DNA of 64,000 nt, taken from NCBI RefSeq assembly GCF_050563535.1, contig NZ_JBNXUO010000011.1, forward strand, positions 62,001-126,000, read 5' to 3'. A program made the translations under genes and the position numbers. Position 1 is the first letter of the stretch, and every line of letters begins with the position of its first letter. The notes below the pieces were generated by a model, which was not told where the DNA came from, searched no databases, and was given only the letters and a program-made list of their open reading frames with translations. The stretch comes from Falsiroseomonas sp050563535. Its GTDB lineage: Bacteria > Pseudomonadota > Alphaproteobacteria > Acetobacterales > Acetobacteraceae. This document shows, one piece after another, positions 42,744 through 50,680 of the stretch.

Positions 42744-43826
42744 CTACGCCCCGTCGGCGAAGGCGCGCGCCTGGTCGGGCGGCCAGGCGACCCGCACCGC
42801 CTCCCCCATTGCCGGCACCGCTTCCCCCGCCGGGCGCTTCGCCACCAGCTCCGCCCCCCCGTCGAGCGCGAGGCGCAGCCGCAGGTGGTCGCCCTGGAAC
42901 AGCACGTCCACTACCCGCGCCGGCAACCCCGCTTCGGCCAGCGCCACGCGTTCCGGCCGCACCATCACCGCGCAGCGCGCGCCCGGCGCCGCATCGGCCG
43001 CGCGCGCCGCGACCTCCTGCCCGCCCTCGAGCGTCACGCGGCACAGCGCGCCGTCGCGCGACGCCACCACCCCCGGCAGGCGGTTGTTCTCGCCCACGAA
43101 GCCGGCGACGAAGGCATCCACCGGGTCGTCGTAGAGCGCCTGCGGCGGGCTGAGCTGCCGCAGCCGCCCGCCGGCCAGCACCGCGATGCGGTCGGACAGG
43201 GTCAGCGCCTCCGCCTGGTCATGCGTGACGTAGAGCATGGTGAGGCCGAGCCGCTGGTGCAGCGCCCGGATCTCGAACTGCATCTCCTCCCGCAGGGCCT
43301 TGTCGAGCGCGCCGAGCGGCTCGTCGAGCAGGACCACCGGCGGCTCGAACACCATCGCGCGGGCCAGCGCCACGCGCTGCTGCTGCCCGCCCGAGAGCTG
43401 CGCGGGCCGGCGCCCCGCCATCCCCGGCAGGCGCACCATCTCCAGCGCGCGGGCCACGCGCGCGGCGCGCTCGGCCCTCGGCACGCCCCGCGCCTCGAGC
43501 GGGAAGGCCACGTTCTCCGCCACCGTCATGTGCGGGAACAGCGCATAGGACTGGAACACCACGCCGATGCCGCGCCGGTGCGCCGGCAGCCGCGCGATGT
43601 CGCGGCCTTCCAGCAGGATGCGGCCGGAATCCGGCACCTCGAACCCGGCCAGCAGCATCAGCGTCGTCGTCTTGCCCGACCCCGACGGGCCGAGCAGCGT
43701 CAGCAGCTCGCCCCGCGCTACGTCGAGGTCGAGCGCGGCGAGCGCCGCGCCGGCGGGCAGGGCGCCGCGCGCCGCGACGGGATAGGTCTTCGACACGCGC
43801 TCGAAGCGCAGCAACGGGCTGTCCAT
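42744..43826 (-). CDS. ABC transporter ATP-binding protein, PotA-like
   Basis: 360 residues. Walker A GPSGSGKTTTLMLL, signature LSGGQQQRVALARAM, Walker B VVLLDEPLGALD, switch His in YVTHDQAEALTLSD; a C-terminal TOBE domain follows (CAVMVRPERVAL). Powers the importer formed with the three genes downstream (order ATPase, binding protein, two permeases). Divergent from the DUF883 gene. Confidence 0.95.
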   Translation of the reverse strand: MDSPLLRFERVSKTYPVAARGALPAGAALAALDLDVARGELLTLLGPSGSGKTTTLMLLAGFEVPDSGRILLEGRDIARLPAHRRGIGVVFQSYALFPHMTVAENVAFPLEARGVPRAERAARVARALEMVRLPGMAGRRPAQLSGGQQQRVALARAMVFEPPVVLLDEPLGALDKALREEMQFEIRALHQRLGLTMLYVTHDQAEALTLSDRIAVLAGGRLRQLSPPQALYDDPVDAFVAGFVGENNRLPGVVASRDGALCRVTLEGGQEVAARAADAAPGARCAVMVRPERVALAEAGLPARVVDVLFQGDHLRLRLALDGGAELVAKRPAGEAVPAMGEAVRVAWPPDQARAFADGA

Positions 43827-43877
43827 CGCGCCCCAGGCTCCGCGCCGGTCGCGGGACTGTCAACGGCGGCGCGCGCT

Positions 43878-43903
43878 GCAACCCGAACCGGTCCGCGGGC
43901 GTT
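43878..43903 (+). promoter_or_regulatory. EcfG-like promoter candidate before DUF883 gene
   Basis: GCAAC (43878-43882), 17-bp spacer, CGTT (43900-43903); one base off GGAAC-N16/17-CGTT and 37 bp before the ATG. Matches the element before the PRC-barrel gene base for base in both hexamers and spacing. Confidence 0.45.
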
Positions 43904-43940
43904 CGTCGCGCAACACCGCAACGGATCGAGGGGGCCCCCG

Positions 43941-44303
43941 ATGTCTCAGCACGCCAACGACATGCGCGACCTGCGCGACGACGCGGCCCGCCTCGGGCGC
44001 GACGCCGCCGCGTCCGGCCAGCGGCTCGCCGAGGATGCGCGCGCCGAGCTGGCCCGCCTGCGCGCGCAGGTGGAACGCCTGATGGAGGACCGGGTGACGC
44101 CCGCCCTCGGCACCGCCGCGGACACGGTGGAGGACTATTCCCGCCGCGCCCGCCAGACCATCGAGGACAACGCCTATGCGGTCGCCGACACGGTGCGGGA
44201 ACGCCCGCTGCTGACCATCGCGGCGGCGGCGATCGGCGGCTACATCCTCGGCCGGCTGATGGGCGGGACGACCTATGTCTACCCGGACCGCCACCACCGC
44301 TGA
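43941..44303 (+). CDS. DUF883 (ElaB/YqjD-like) membrane-anchored protein
   Basis: 120 residues: a long amphipathic helical region (RDDAARLGRDAAASGQRLAEDARAEL) followed by a C-terminal TM helix with glycines (RPLLTIAAAAIGGYILGRLMGG). This is the ElaB/YqjD architecture; in E. coli these tail-anchored proteins bind ribosomes in stationary phase. Followed 9 bp later by a YqjE-like gene, the conserved partner. A stress-type promoter candidate lies upstream. Confidence 0.85.
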   Translation: MSQHANDMRDLRDDAARLGRDAAASGQRLAEDARAELARLRAQVERLMEDRVTPALGTAADTVEDYSRRARQTIEDNAYAVADTVRERPLLTIAAAAIGGYILGRLMGGTTYVYPDRHHR

Positions 44304-44312
44304 GCCGGGGCG

Positions 44313-44747
44313 ATGCGCCTGCTCCAACTGGCCCGCGCGGCGTGGGAGGCGGAGGCCCTGCACCTTCGCCGCCTGGCGCGGGCGCATGGCATCCAGGCGG
44401 CCTTCGCGGCGGTGGCCGCGGTGTTCGGCCTGCTGCTGCTGCTGATGCTGCATGTGGCGGCCTTCGCGGCCCTGGCGCCGGGGCAGGGGCCGGTCTGGGC
44501 GGCGCTGATCGTCGGCTTCGCCGACCTGGTGCTGCTGGCGCTGTTCGGCTGGCTGGCGCGCCGCGCCGGGCACGACCCGATCGCGATCGAGGCGAAGCGC
44601 GTGCGGCAGGACGCGCTGCGCCAGCTTGGCGACGGCGCGGCGCGCGCCGTGGTACTGGCGCCGCTGCTCAAGAGCCAGACGGCCAAGAAGGGGCTGATCG
44701 GCGCGGCGGTGACCGCCATCGCGGTCGGGTTGCTCTCCCGCCGGTGA
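44313..44747 (+). CDS. YqjE-like / putative phage-holin-superfamily membrane protein
   Basis: 144 residues with two adjacent TM helices (AAFAAVAAVFGLLLLLMLHVAAF and WAALIVGFADLVLLALFGWLA) and a third C-terminal hydrophobic segment. The layout matches DUF1469/YqjE proteins, which are encoded after YqjD-type genes as here. Function unknown; the holin label is structural similarity only. Confidence 0.75.
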   Translation: MRLLQLARAAWEAEALHLRRLARAHGIQAAFAAVAAVFGLLLLLMLHVAAFAALAPGQGPVWAALIVGFADLVLLALFGWLARRAGHDPIAIEAKRVRQDALRQLGDGAARAVVLAPLLKSQTAKKGLIGAAVTAIAVGLLSRR

Positions 44748-44784
44748 CTTGTTAGCCCCGGGGCAGCAATCCCGGGGCCGCCGC

Positions 44785-45786
44785 ATGTCCGACACCGCCG
44801 AACCCACCCTCATCGCCCGCCGGGAAGGCGCGGCCGGGACGCTGCTGATGAACCGGCCGCGCGCGCTGAACGCGCTCGACACCGGCATGATCGCGGCCCT
44901 CGACGCCGCGATCCGGGACTTCCGGGCCGACCCGGCGGTGCGGCTGGTGGTGCTGGAAGGGGCGGGCGGGCGCGCCTTCTGCGCGGGCGGCGACGTGCGC
45001 CGCATCCGCGACCTGGCGCTGGCCGGCGATGCCGCGGGGGTGGAGGCCTTCTTCGCCGGCGAATACGCGGTGAACGCCGCCATCGCGGGCTTCGGCCGGC
45101 CCTGGATCAGCCTCATCGACGGCGTCTGCATGGGCGGCGGCATCGGCGTGTCCGTCCATGGCAGCCACCGCGTGGTGACGGAACAAGCGCTGCTGGCCAT
45201 GCCGGAGACGGCGATTGCGCTGTTCCCAGATGTCGGCACCAGCTTCGTGCTGCCGCGGCTGGCCGGGGGGCTCGGCAACTGGCTGGCGCTGACCGGCGCG
45301 CGGCTGAAGGGGGCGGAGGCGGTGGAGGCGGGCCTCGCCACCCATTTCGTCCCGCGCGCGGACCTGCCCGCGCTGCGCGCCGCGCTGATGGCGGGCGACG
45401 CCGCGGCGGTGGACCGCTTCGCCCGGCCGGTGCCGCCCGGCGCCGTCGCCGCCTTGCGCCCGGCGATCGACCGCTGCTTCGCCCACGCCACGCTGCCCGC
45501 CATCCGCGCCGCGCTGGAGGCGGAGGGGACGGACTGGGCGCGGGAGCAGCTCGCCATCCTCGCCCGCATGTCGCCGACCAGCCTGGCGGTCACGCTGGAA
45601 CTGCTGCGCCGCGGCGCAGGGCGCGACCTGGCGGGCTGCCTGGCGATGGAACTCGCCCTGACCCGCACCGTGACCCGCCATCCGGACTTCGCCGAGGGCG
45701 TGCGCGCGGTGCTGGTGGACAAGGACAACCGGCCGGCCTGGGCGCCGCAGGCCGACCCCGCCACGCTGTTCCCGCCGGGGGGCTAG
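44785..45786 (+). CDS. enoyl-CoA hydratase/isomerase family, 3-hydroxyisobutyryl-CoA hydrolase-like
   Basis: 333 residues. Crotonase fold: oxyanion motifs AFCAGGDVRRI and DGVCMGGGIGVSVHGSHRV, catalytic region AMPETAIALFPDVGTSFVL, and the C-terminal signature FAEGVRAVLVDKDNRPAW that separates 3-hydroxyisobutyryl-CoA hydrolases from ordinary enoyl-CoA hydratases. Acts in valine breakdown. ATG at 44785 used. It converges on a small Pro-rich gene and their stop codons share the bases CTAG at 45783-45786. Confidence 0.9.
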   Translation: MSDTAEPTLIARREGAAGTLLMNRPRALNALDTGMIAALDAAIRDFRADPAVRLVVLEGAGGRAFCAGGDVRRIRDLALAGDAAGVEAFFAGEYAVNAAIAGFGRPWISLIDGVCMGGGIGVSVHGSHRVVTEQALLAMPETAIALFPDVGTSFVLPRLAGGLGNWLALTGARLKGAEAVEAGLATHFVPRADLPALRAALMAGDAAAVDRFARPVPPGAVAALRPAIDRCFAHATLPAIRAALEAEGTDWAREQLAILARMSPTSLAVTLELLRRGAGRDLAGCLAMELALTRTVTRHPDFAEGVRAVLVDKDNRPAWAPQADPATLFPPGG

Positions 45787-45977
45787 CCTCCCGTCCGCTC
45801 CGGGTGGATGGCGGGGCCGACCGGCGCGGGGCCGGGGTCCTGCGGCGTCTCGGCGGGGGTCTGCGGGGGCGGGTGCACGGCCGGGCCCACCGGTGCCGGG
45901 CCGGGATCGGGCTGGTTGCCCGGCCCGGCCGGGGTGCTGGTGTTGGCGCCGCTGCCGCGGTCCGGATGCGATGACAT
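45783..45977 (-). CDS. small Pro/Gly-rich protein, 64 aa
   Basis: MSSHPDRGSGANTSTPAGPG then two copies of a DPGPAPVGPA.HP motif. It looks disordered, with no signal peptide. Supported by a purine-rich ribosome-binding site (GGGGAGA) and an upstream GGAAC-N16-CGCT element resembling a stress promoter. An upstream in-frame ATG at 46040 exists but adds unlikely sequence. Coding status is probable, function unknown. Confidence 0.5.
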   Translation of the reverse strand: MSSHPDRGSGANTSTPAGPGNQPDPGPAPVGPAVHPPPQTPAETPQDPGPAPVGPAIHPERTGG

Positions 45978-46021
45978 CTTGCGGTCTCCCCTGATGCGCC
46001 CGTCGGGCGGGAAACCCGCCA

Positions 46022-46046
46022 AGCGATGCAGGGGCGGCACCGTTCC
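46022..46046 (-). promoter_or_regulatory. weak EcfG-like promoter candidate for small Pro-rich gene
   Basis: Minus strand GGAAC (46046-46042), 16-bp spacer, CGCT (46025-46022). One mismatch in the -10 element. 45 bp before the ATG at 45977. Confidence 0.25.
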
Positions 46047-46098
46047 GCCCGCGCCCGCACACGTTGTTCGGAAGCGCCGACACCGGGGCGCTGGGCGC

Positions 46099-46146
46099 GG
46101 CTGAAGCGTGATCCGCGCTCATGGAAGCGCGGATCACGCTTCAGCC
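46099..46146. repeat. 21-bp perfect palindrome with 6-nt loop
   Basis: Arms 46099-46119 and 46126-46146 are perfectly complementary around CATGGA. A related GCGGATCA string recurs at 46192-46199, next to another short inverted repeat (GAGCGG / CCGCTC around 46155-46175). The stretch lies between the oxyR stop and the small Pro-rich gene. It is longer and less GC-only than the terminators nearby and looks like a dispersed palindromic (REP-like) element; it may also end oxyR transcription. Confidence 0.7.
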
Positions 46147-46202
46147 CCCCGTTTGAGCGGCTGATTCACCGCTCCGGCGATTCCGCCTCCGCGGATCAGG
46201 CG

Positions 46203-47108
46203 CTAGATCGTCCCGGCCGCCGCCCCCTCCGCATAGGGGCGCAGCCGCGCGGCGATGACGCGGCCCACCGCCTCCACCGCGGCGCGGCGCGGGAAGCCCG
46301 CGCGCCAGGCGATCCGCACCACCCGCCCCGCCCGTGCCGCCAGCGGCCGCAGCACGATGCCCGCATCCTGCGCCGTGCCGGCGGCAAGCCCGGGGATCAG
46401 CGTCGTGCCGTAGCCGGCCGCCACCATGTTGAGCAGGGTCGAGAGGCTCGCCGCCCGCAGCGCGCCGCCCAGCGCGCCGCTTCGCCCGCAGGCGGCCAGC
46501 GCCTGGTCGCGCAGGCAATGCCCGTCGGCCAGCACCAGGATGTCGGCCCCCAGGTCCTCCTCCGCCACCGCGTCGCGCGCGGCCAGCGGGTGGTCGGGCG
46601 GCAGCGCGGCCAGGAACGGCTCGGCGAACAGCGCCTGGCTCGCCAGGTCCTGCCCCTCCGCCTCGGTCGCCAGCAGCGCGGCGTCCAGCTCATGCGCGCG
46701 CAGCCGCTCCAGCAGCGCCGCGGTCTGGTCCTCCCACGGCTCCAGCTCCAGCGCGGGCAGCGCCTCGCGCAGGGGGGCGAAGACCAGCGGCAGCAGATAG
46801 GGCGCGAGCGTCGGGATGACGCCCAGCCGGAAGCGCCCGGCCAGCGGGTCGCGCAGGTCGCGCGCGACGGCGAGGATCGCATCCGCCTCCGCCACCGCCG
46901 CGCGGACATGGCCGATCAGCCGCGCGCAGGCCTCGGTCGGCACGACCGCGCGGGCCGTCCGCTCGAACAGCGCGACGCCGAGCCCCTCCTCCAGCCTGCG
47001 GATCTGAATGGACAGCGTCGGCTGGCTGACGCCGCAGGCTTCGGCCGCACGGCCGAAATGCCCGTGCCCCGCCACGGCGAGGAGGTAGCGGAGGTCGCGG
47101 AGGTTCAT
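46203..47108 (-). CDS. oxyR: hydrogen peroxide-sensing LysR regulator OxyR
   Basis: 301 residues. N-terminal LysR helix-turn-helix (HFGRAAEACGVSQPTLSIQIRRLEEGLG). The regulatory domain keeps the OxyR redox pair: C198 and C207 in DGHCLRDQALAACGRS, the same spacing as the disulfide-forming C199/C208 of E. coli. It is divergent from katG, the classic OxyR target. ATG at 47108; an in-frame ATG at 47147 lies inside the putative operator and is less likely. Confidence 0.95.
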   Translation of the reverse strand: MNLRDLRYLLAVAGHGHFGRAAEACGVSQPTLSIQIRRLEEGLGVALFERTARAVVPTEACARLIGHVRAAVAEADAILAVARDLRDPLAGRFRLGVIPTLAPYLLPLVFAPLREALPALELEPWEDQTAALLERLRAHELDAALLATEAEGQDLASQALFAEPFLAALPPDHPLAARDAVAEEDLGADILVLADGHCLRDQALAACGRSGALGGALRAASLSTLLNMVAAGYGTTLIPGLAAGTAQDAGIVLRPLAARAGRVVRIAWRAGFPRRAAVEAVGRVIAARLRPYAEGAAAGTI

Positions 47109-47129
47109 CGGGTGGCGGCCTGCCTTGTC

Positions 47130-47173
47130 ATAGCCAGCGTCTATCATGCTTGTTGCGATGGAGTGCTTCCATC
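47130..47173. promoter_or_regulatory. putative OxyR operator in oxyR-katG intergenic region
   Basis: ATAG-N7-CTAT at 47130-47144 matches an OxyR half-operator. A second inverted repeat, GATGGA-N5-TCCATC, is at 47157-47173. The centres are 28 bp apart, more than the 22 bp of the E. coli site, so only the first is a good match. It lies directly upstream of a possible katG -35. Confidence 0.5.
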
Positions 47174-47179
47174 TATCCT
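47150..47179 (+). promoter_or_regulatory. katG promoter candidate
   Basis: TTGTTG (47150-47155), 18-bp spacer, TATCCT (47174-47179). The OxyR-type site ends 5 bp before the -35, the usual place for an activator. It leaves a leader of ~125 nt before katG. Confidence 0.4.
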
Positions 47180-47312
47180 CGGGAACCGGCTAGCATCCTG
47201 CAAGGGGATTCAACCGGGGGGTCGGGCATGGGCTGCGCCCTGCGCCCGTCGCGGTGGTCGTCCCCGGTGCCGATGCCCAGGCCAGTCGCTGACGCTACGA
47301 ACGGAGGGAAAG

Positions 47313-49523
47313 ATGGACGGTAATGTTGCCTCGACCACCGGCAAGTGCCCGGTGATGCATGGCGCGCCGAAGCACGCGACATCCGGCGGCAGGTCCAACC
47401 GCGACTGGTGGCCGAACCAGCTGAACCTGCGGATCCTCCACCAGCATTCCCTGCTGTCGAACCCGATGGGCGAGGCCTTCGACTATGCGGAGGAGTTCCG
47501 CAAGCTCGACCTCGAGGCGCTGAAGCAGGACATCTTCGCGCTGATGCGCGTGTCGCAAGACTGGTGGCCTGCGGATTACGGGCATTACGGGCCCTTCTTC
47601 ATCCGCATGGCCTGGCACGCCGCCGGCACCTACCGCACCGGCGACGGGCGCGGCGGCGGCGCCAACGGCGCGCAGCGCTTCGCGCCCGAGAACAGCTGGC
47701 CGGACAACGGCAACCTCGACAAGGCGCGCCGCCTGCTTTGGCCGATCAAGCAGAAATACGGCAACCGCATCTCCTGGGCGGACCTGTTCATCTTCGCGGG
47801 CAACTGCGCGATCGAATCGATGGGCCTGAAGCCCTTCGGCTTCGGCGGCGGCCGCGCGGACATCTGGGAGCCGGAGGAGGACATCTACTGGGGCTCCGAG
47901 GAGACCTGGCTGGGCGACCGGCGCTACAGCGGCGACCGTGAGCTCGAAAACCCGCTCGCCGCCGTGCAGATGGGCCTGATCTACGTGAACCCGGAAGGCC
48001 CGAACGGCCAGCCGGACCCGCTCGCCTCCGGCCGCGACATCCGCGAAACCTTCGCCCGCATGGCGATGAACGACGAGGAGACGGTCGCCCTCGTCGCCGG
48101 CGGCCACACCTTCGGCAAGTGCCACGGCGCCGGCCCCGCCACCCATGTCGGGCGCGAGCCCGAAGGCGCCGCGATCGAGGAACAGGGCCTCGGCTGGAAG
48201 AACAGCTTCGGCACCGGCAAGGGCGCCCACACCATCACCAGCGGGATCGAGGGCGCCTGGACGCCGAACCCGACGCAGTGGGACAACGGCTACTTCGACA
48301 TGCTGTTCGGCTTCGACTGGCAGCTGACGAAGAGCCCGGCCGGCGCCTGGCAGTGGATCCCGACCGACCCCGCCGCGGCGACCCTGGTGCCCGACGCGCA
48401 CGACCCGGCGAAGCGCCACGCGCCGATCATGACGACGGCTGACATGGCGATGAAGCTGGACCCCATCTACGGCCCGATCTCGAAGCGCTTCCACGAGAAC
48501 CCGGACCAGTTCGCCGATGCCTTCGCCCGCGCCTGGTTCAAGCTGACGCATCGCGACATGGGGCCGAAGGCGCGCTATCTCGGCTCCATGGTCCCGGCCG
48601 AGGACCTGATCTGGCAGGACCCGGTCCCGCCGGTGACCCATGCGCTGGTGGATGCCGGCGACATCCTGGCGCTGAAGGCGCGCATCCTCGCCTCCGGCCT
48701 CAGCGTCGCGCAGCTCGTCTCCACCGCCTGGGCCTCGGCCGCGACCTATCGCGGCTCCGACCGGCGCGGCGGGGCGAATGGCGCGCGCATCCGCCTCGCC
48801 CCCCAGAAGGACTGGGAGGTCAACCAGCCCGCCCAGCTCGCCACCGTGCTCGCGGCGCTGGAAGCGATCGGGGCGGAGTTCAACGCCGCGGCCTCCGGCG
48901 GCAAGCAGGTCTCGCTCGCCGACCTCATCGTGCTCGGCGGCTGCGCGGGGGTGGAGGAAGCGGCGCGCAAGGCCGGCATCGGCGTGACGGTGCCCTTCAC
49001 GCCGGGCCGCACCGACGCGACCGCCGAGCAGACGGATGTCGAATCCTTCGCGGTGCTGGAGCCGACGGCGGACGGCTTCCGCAACTACCTCAAGACCCGC
49101 TACTCGGTCTCGGCCGAGGAGCTGCTGGTGGACCGCGCGCAGCTGCTGACGCTGACGGCGCCGGAGATGACGGTGCTGGTCGGCGGGCTGCGCGTGCTCG
49201 GCGCCAATGCCGGGGGCTCGCGCCACGGCGTCTTCACCCACCGGCCGGGCACGCTGACCAACGACTTCTTCGTCAACCTCCTCGACATGGGCACGAGCTG
49301 GAAGCCGGTCTCCGAGGCGGCGGAGCTGTTCGAGGGGCGGGACCGCGCGACGGGTGCGGTGAAGTGGACCGGGACGCGGGTGGACCTCGTCTTCGGCTCC
49401 AATTCCCAGCTGCGCGCGCTGGCCGAGGTCTACGCCCAGGGCGACTCGCAGGAGAAGTTCGTCCGCGACTTCGTGGCGGCCTGGACCAAGGTAATGGAGG
49501 CAGACCGCTTCGACCTCGCCTGA
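47313..49523 (+). CDS. katG: bifunctional catalase-peroxidase
   Basis: 736 residues. Heme enzyme removing H2O2. Distal site IRMAWHAAGTYRTGDGRGGG (Arg, Trp, His), Tyr of the Met-Tyr-Trp cross-link in MGLIYVNPEGPNG, proximal heme ligand in VALVAGGHTFGKCHGAG; a second, non-heme C-terminal domain is present (ASAATYRGSDRRGGANGARI). Length normal. Start ATG 47313 with GGAGG at 47303-47307. Divergent from oxyR. Confidence 0.98.
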   Translation: MDGNVASTTGKCPVMHGAPKHATSGGRSNRDWWPNQLNLRILHQHSLLSNPMGEAFDYAEEFRKLDLEALKQDIFALMRVSQDWWPADYGHYGPFFIRMAWHAAGTYRTGDGRGGGANGAQRFAPENSWPDNGNLDKARRLLWPIKQKYGNRISWADLFIFAGNCAIESMGLKPFGFGGGRADIWEPEEDIYWGSEETWLGDRRYSGDRELENPLAAVQMGLIYVNPEGPNGQPDPLASGRDIRETFARMAMNDEETVALVAGGHTFGKCHGAGPATHVGREPEGAAIEEQGLGWKNSFGTGKGAHTITSGIEGAWTPNPTQWDNGYFDMLFGFDWQLTKSPAGAWQWIPTDPAAATLVPDAHDPAKRHAPIMTTADMAMKLDPIYGPISKRFHENPDQFADAFARAWFKLTHRDMGPKARYLGSMVPAEDLIWQDPVPPVTHALVDAGDILALKARILASGLSVAQLVSTAWASAATYRGSDRRGGANGARIRLAPQKDWEVNQPAQLATVLAALEAIGAEFNAAASGGKQVSLADLIVLGGCAGVEEAARKAGIGVTVPFTPGRTDATAEQTDVESFAVLEPTADGFRNYLKTRYSVSAEELLVDRAQLLTLTAPEMTVLVGGLRVLGANAGGSRHGVFTHRPGTLTNDFFVNLLDMGTSWKPVSEAAELFEGRDRATGAVKWTGTRVDLVFGSNSQLRALAEVYAQGDSQEKFVRDFVAAWTKVMEADRFDLA

Positions 49524-49530
49524 CGCGCGC

Positions 49531-49555
49531 CCGGCGCGGCGATGCGCCGCGCCGG
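49531..49555 (+). terminator. hairpin after katG
   Basis: Perfect 11-bp stem (49531-49541 / 49545-49555) with ATG loop, 8 bp after the katG stop. No T-tract. Confidence 0.5.
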
Positions 49556-49570
49556 CGCCGGACGGCCATG

Positions 49571-49620
49571 CCGGCGCGCCGCGCCGGCCGACGATGCAGG
49601 GCACGCGCCGCGTGCCCTGC
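49571..49620. promoter_or_regulatory. two palindromes before Fur-like gene
   Basis: CCGGCGCG-C-CGCGCCGG at 49571-49587 and a 10-bp stem with 5-nt loop at 49596-49605 / 49611-49620. The second is near-symmetric to its centre and could be an operator for the Fur-like protein encoded 39 bp downstream, or part of a terminator region with the hairpin at 49531. Confidence 0.35.
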
Positions 49621-49658
49621 GTCCAACGTGACGCCAACACGAACGGGGAGGAGGTGCC

Positions 49659-50171
49659 ATGGGTCGCCCCGTGGACACCGTGTGCCGCGACGACCTGCGC
49701 CGCGCCGGCCTGCCCGGGCAGGGGATGCTCGCGCGCCTGCTCGCGCTGCTGCGCGCCGCGCCGGAGACGCATCTCGGCCTTGCGGAGGTGGCCAGGCTGG
49801 CGGCGCGCGCCGGGCTCGACCTCCCGCCCCCCGACCTTGCGCGGCAGCTGGACACGCTGGTCGGGCGCGGGCTGCTCCGCCGCCTGCCAAGCACCGCGGC
49901 CGAGCCGGTCTTCGACACGGTCTGCGACCCGCATTCCCACCTGGTCGACGAGGAGACGGGGCAGACGGTCGACCTCGACGTCTCGCCCGAGACGCTGCTC
50001 GCGATGATCCGCCAGGCGCTGGCCGAACGGCCGGACCGGGTGGAGCTGCTGATCCGCTACCGCCGCGACCCCGGCCCCGCGGTCGCGCCGCCGGCCGGCG
50101 CGCGGGCAGGGCGGCGCCGGGCGCCCGCGCCGCCGCAGCGCGCGGCCGCCAAGGCCCGGCCTGTCGCGTGA
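49659..50171 (+). CDS. Fur family transcriptional regulator (Irr/PerR-like)
   Basis: 170 residues. Winged-helix N-terminal half (LLRAAPETHLGLAEVARLAARAGLDLPPPDLARQLDTLVGRGLLRRL) and a dimerisation part with EPVFDTVCDPHSHLVDEETGQTVDLDVSP, where H92 and H94 fall on the HxH metal/heme region of Fur and Irr. The usual C-terminal CxxC zinc site is absent, as in Irr. The C-terminus is a basic Ala/Pro-rich tail (GARAGRRRAPAPPQ) not typical of the family. Strong ribosome-binding site GGGGAGGAGG. Downstream of katG, so probably tied to peroxide or iron control. Confidence 0.8.
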   Translation: MGRPVDTVCRDDLRRAGLPGQGMLARLLALLRAAPETHLGLAEVARLAARAGLDLPPPDLARQLDTLVGRGLLRRLPSTAAEPVFDTVCDPHSHLVDEETGQTVDLDVSPETLLAMIRQALAERPDRVELLIRYRRDPGPAVAPPAGARAGRRRAPAPPQRAAAKARPVA

Positions 50172-50215
50172 GGGCGGGCGGTCATCCCGGCCGCCCCGTG
50201 ATGGAAGGAGATGCC

Positions 50216-50650
50216 ATGGGTGCGCAGCTCGCCGGCCGTCATGTCGCCTGTCCCGCCGCCGGGGTCGTGCTTGCCTTCCGGCGGCCGGTGCGGGCCCCGG
50301 CCTCCGTCACGCCGCTGCGCGCGCTGTACGACGCGGCGGGGCGCGGGCCGTCCTGGCTTGCGCGGTCGCTGGCCGGGCGCCGGATCACCTGCTCGGGCCT
50401 GGTCGGCAGCGTGCCGAGCGGCGCGGCGGGCTGGCTGGCGCTGGGCGAGGACGTGATCGCGCCCTGCCCGGCCTGCGGGGGCGACCATGACTGGCCGGTC
50501 GGCGTGCTGGCCGTGCAGGCCCCCTGCCCGCCGGGGACCTTCGCCGTCGCGACGCTGCGGGGCGTGCTGGACCTTTGCCCCGGCGCGGGCGATGCGGCCG
50601 GCATGGGCGGGCGGCTCGCGCTGCGCGACGCGGCGGTGGTGGCGCCGTGA
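50216..50650 (+). CDS. unknown small protein with CxxC motif, 144 aa
   Basis: I do not recognise the family. It has five cysteines, including a CPACGGDHDWPVG motif that could bind zinc or an iron-sulfur cluster with other Cys residues. No signal peptide or TM helix. ATG at 50216 fits AAGGAG at 50205-50210; an upstream ATG at 50201 is possible. It follows the Fur-like gene by 44 bp in the same direction and may be co-expressed with it. Confidence 0.6.
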   Translation: MGAQLAGRHVACPAAGVVLAFRRPVRAPASVTPLRALYDAAGRGPSWLARSLAGRRITCSGLVGSVPSGAAGWLALGEDVIAPCPACGGDHDWPVGVLAVQAPCPPGTFAVATLRGVLDLCPGAGDAAGMGGRLALRDAAVVAP

Positions 50651-50680
50651 GGGCCGCCCCGCCCGCGTGGACGGGCCCCG

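Noticed and set aside
44313..44747. Prophage holin suggesting an integrated phage
   Set aside because: The holin-like label is fold similarity only; the gene pairs with DUF883 as YqjE does, and no other phage gene is near.
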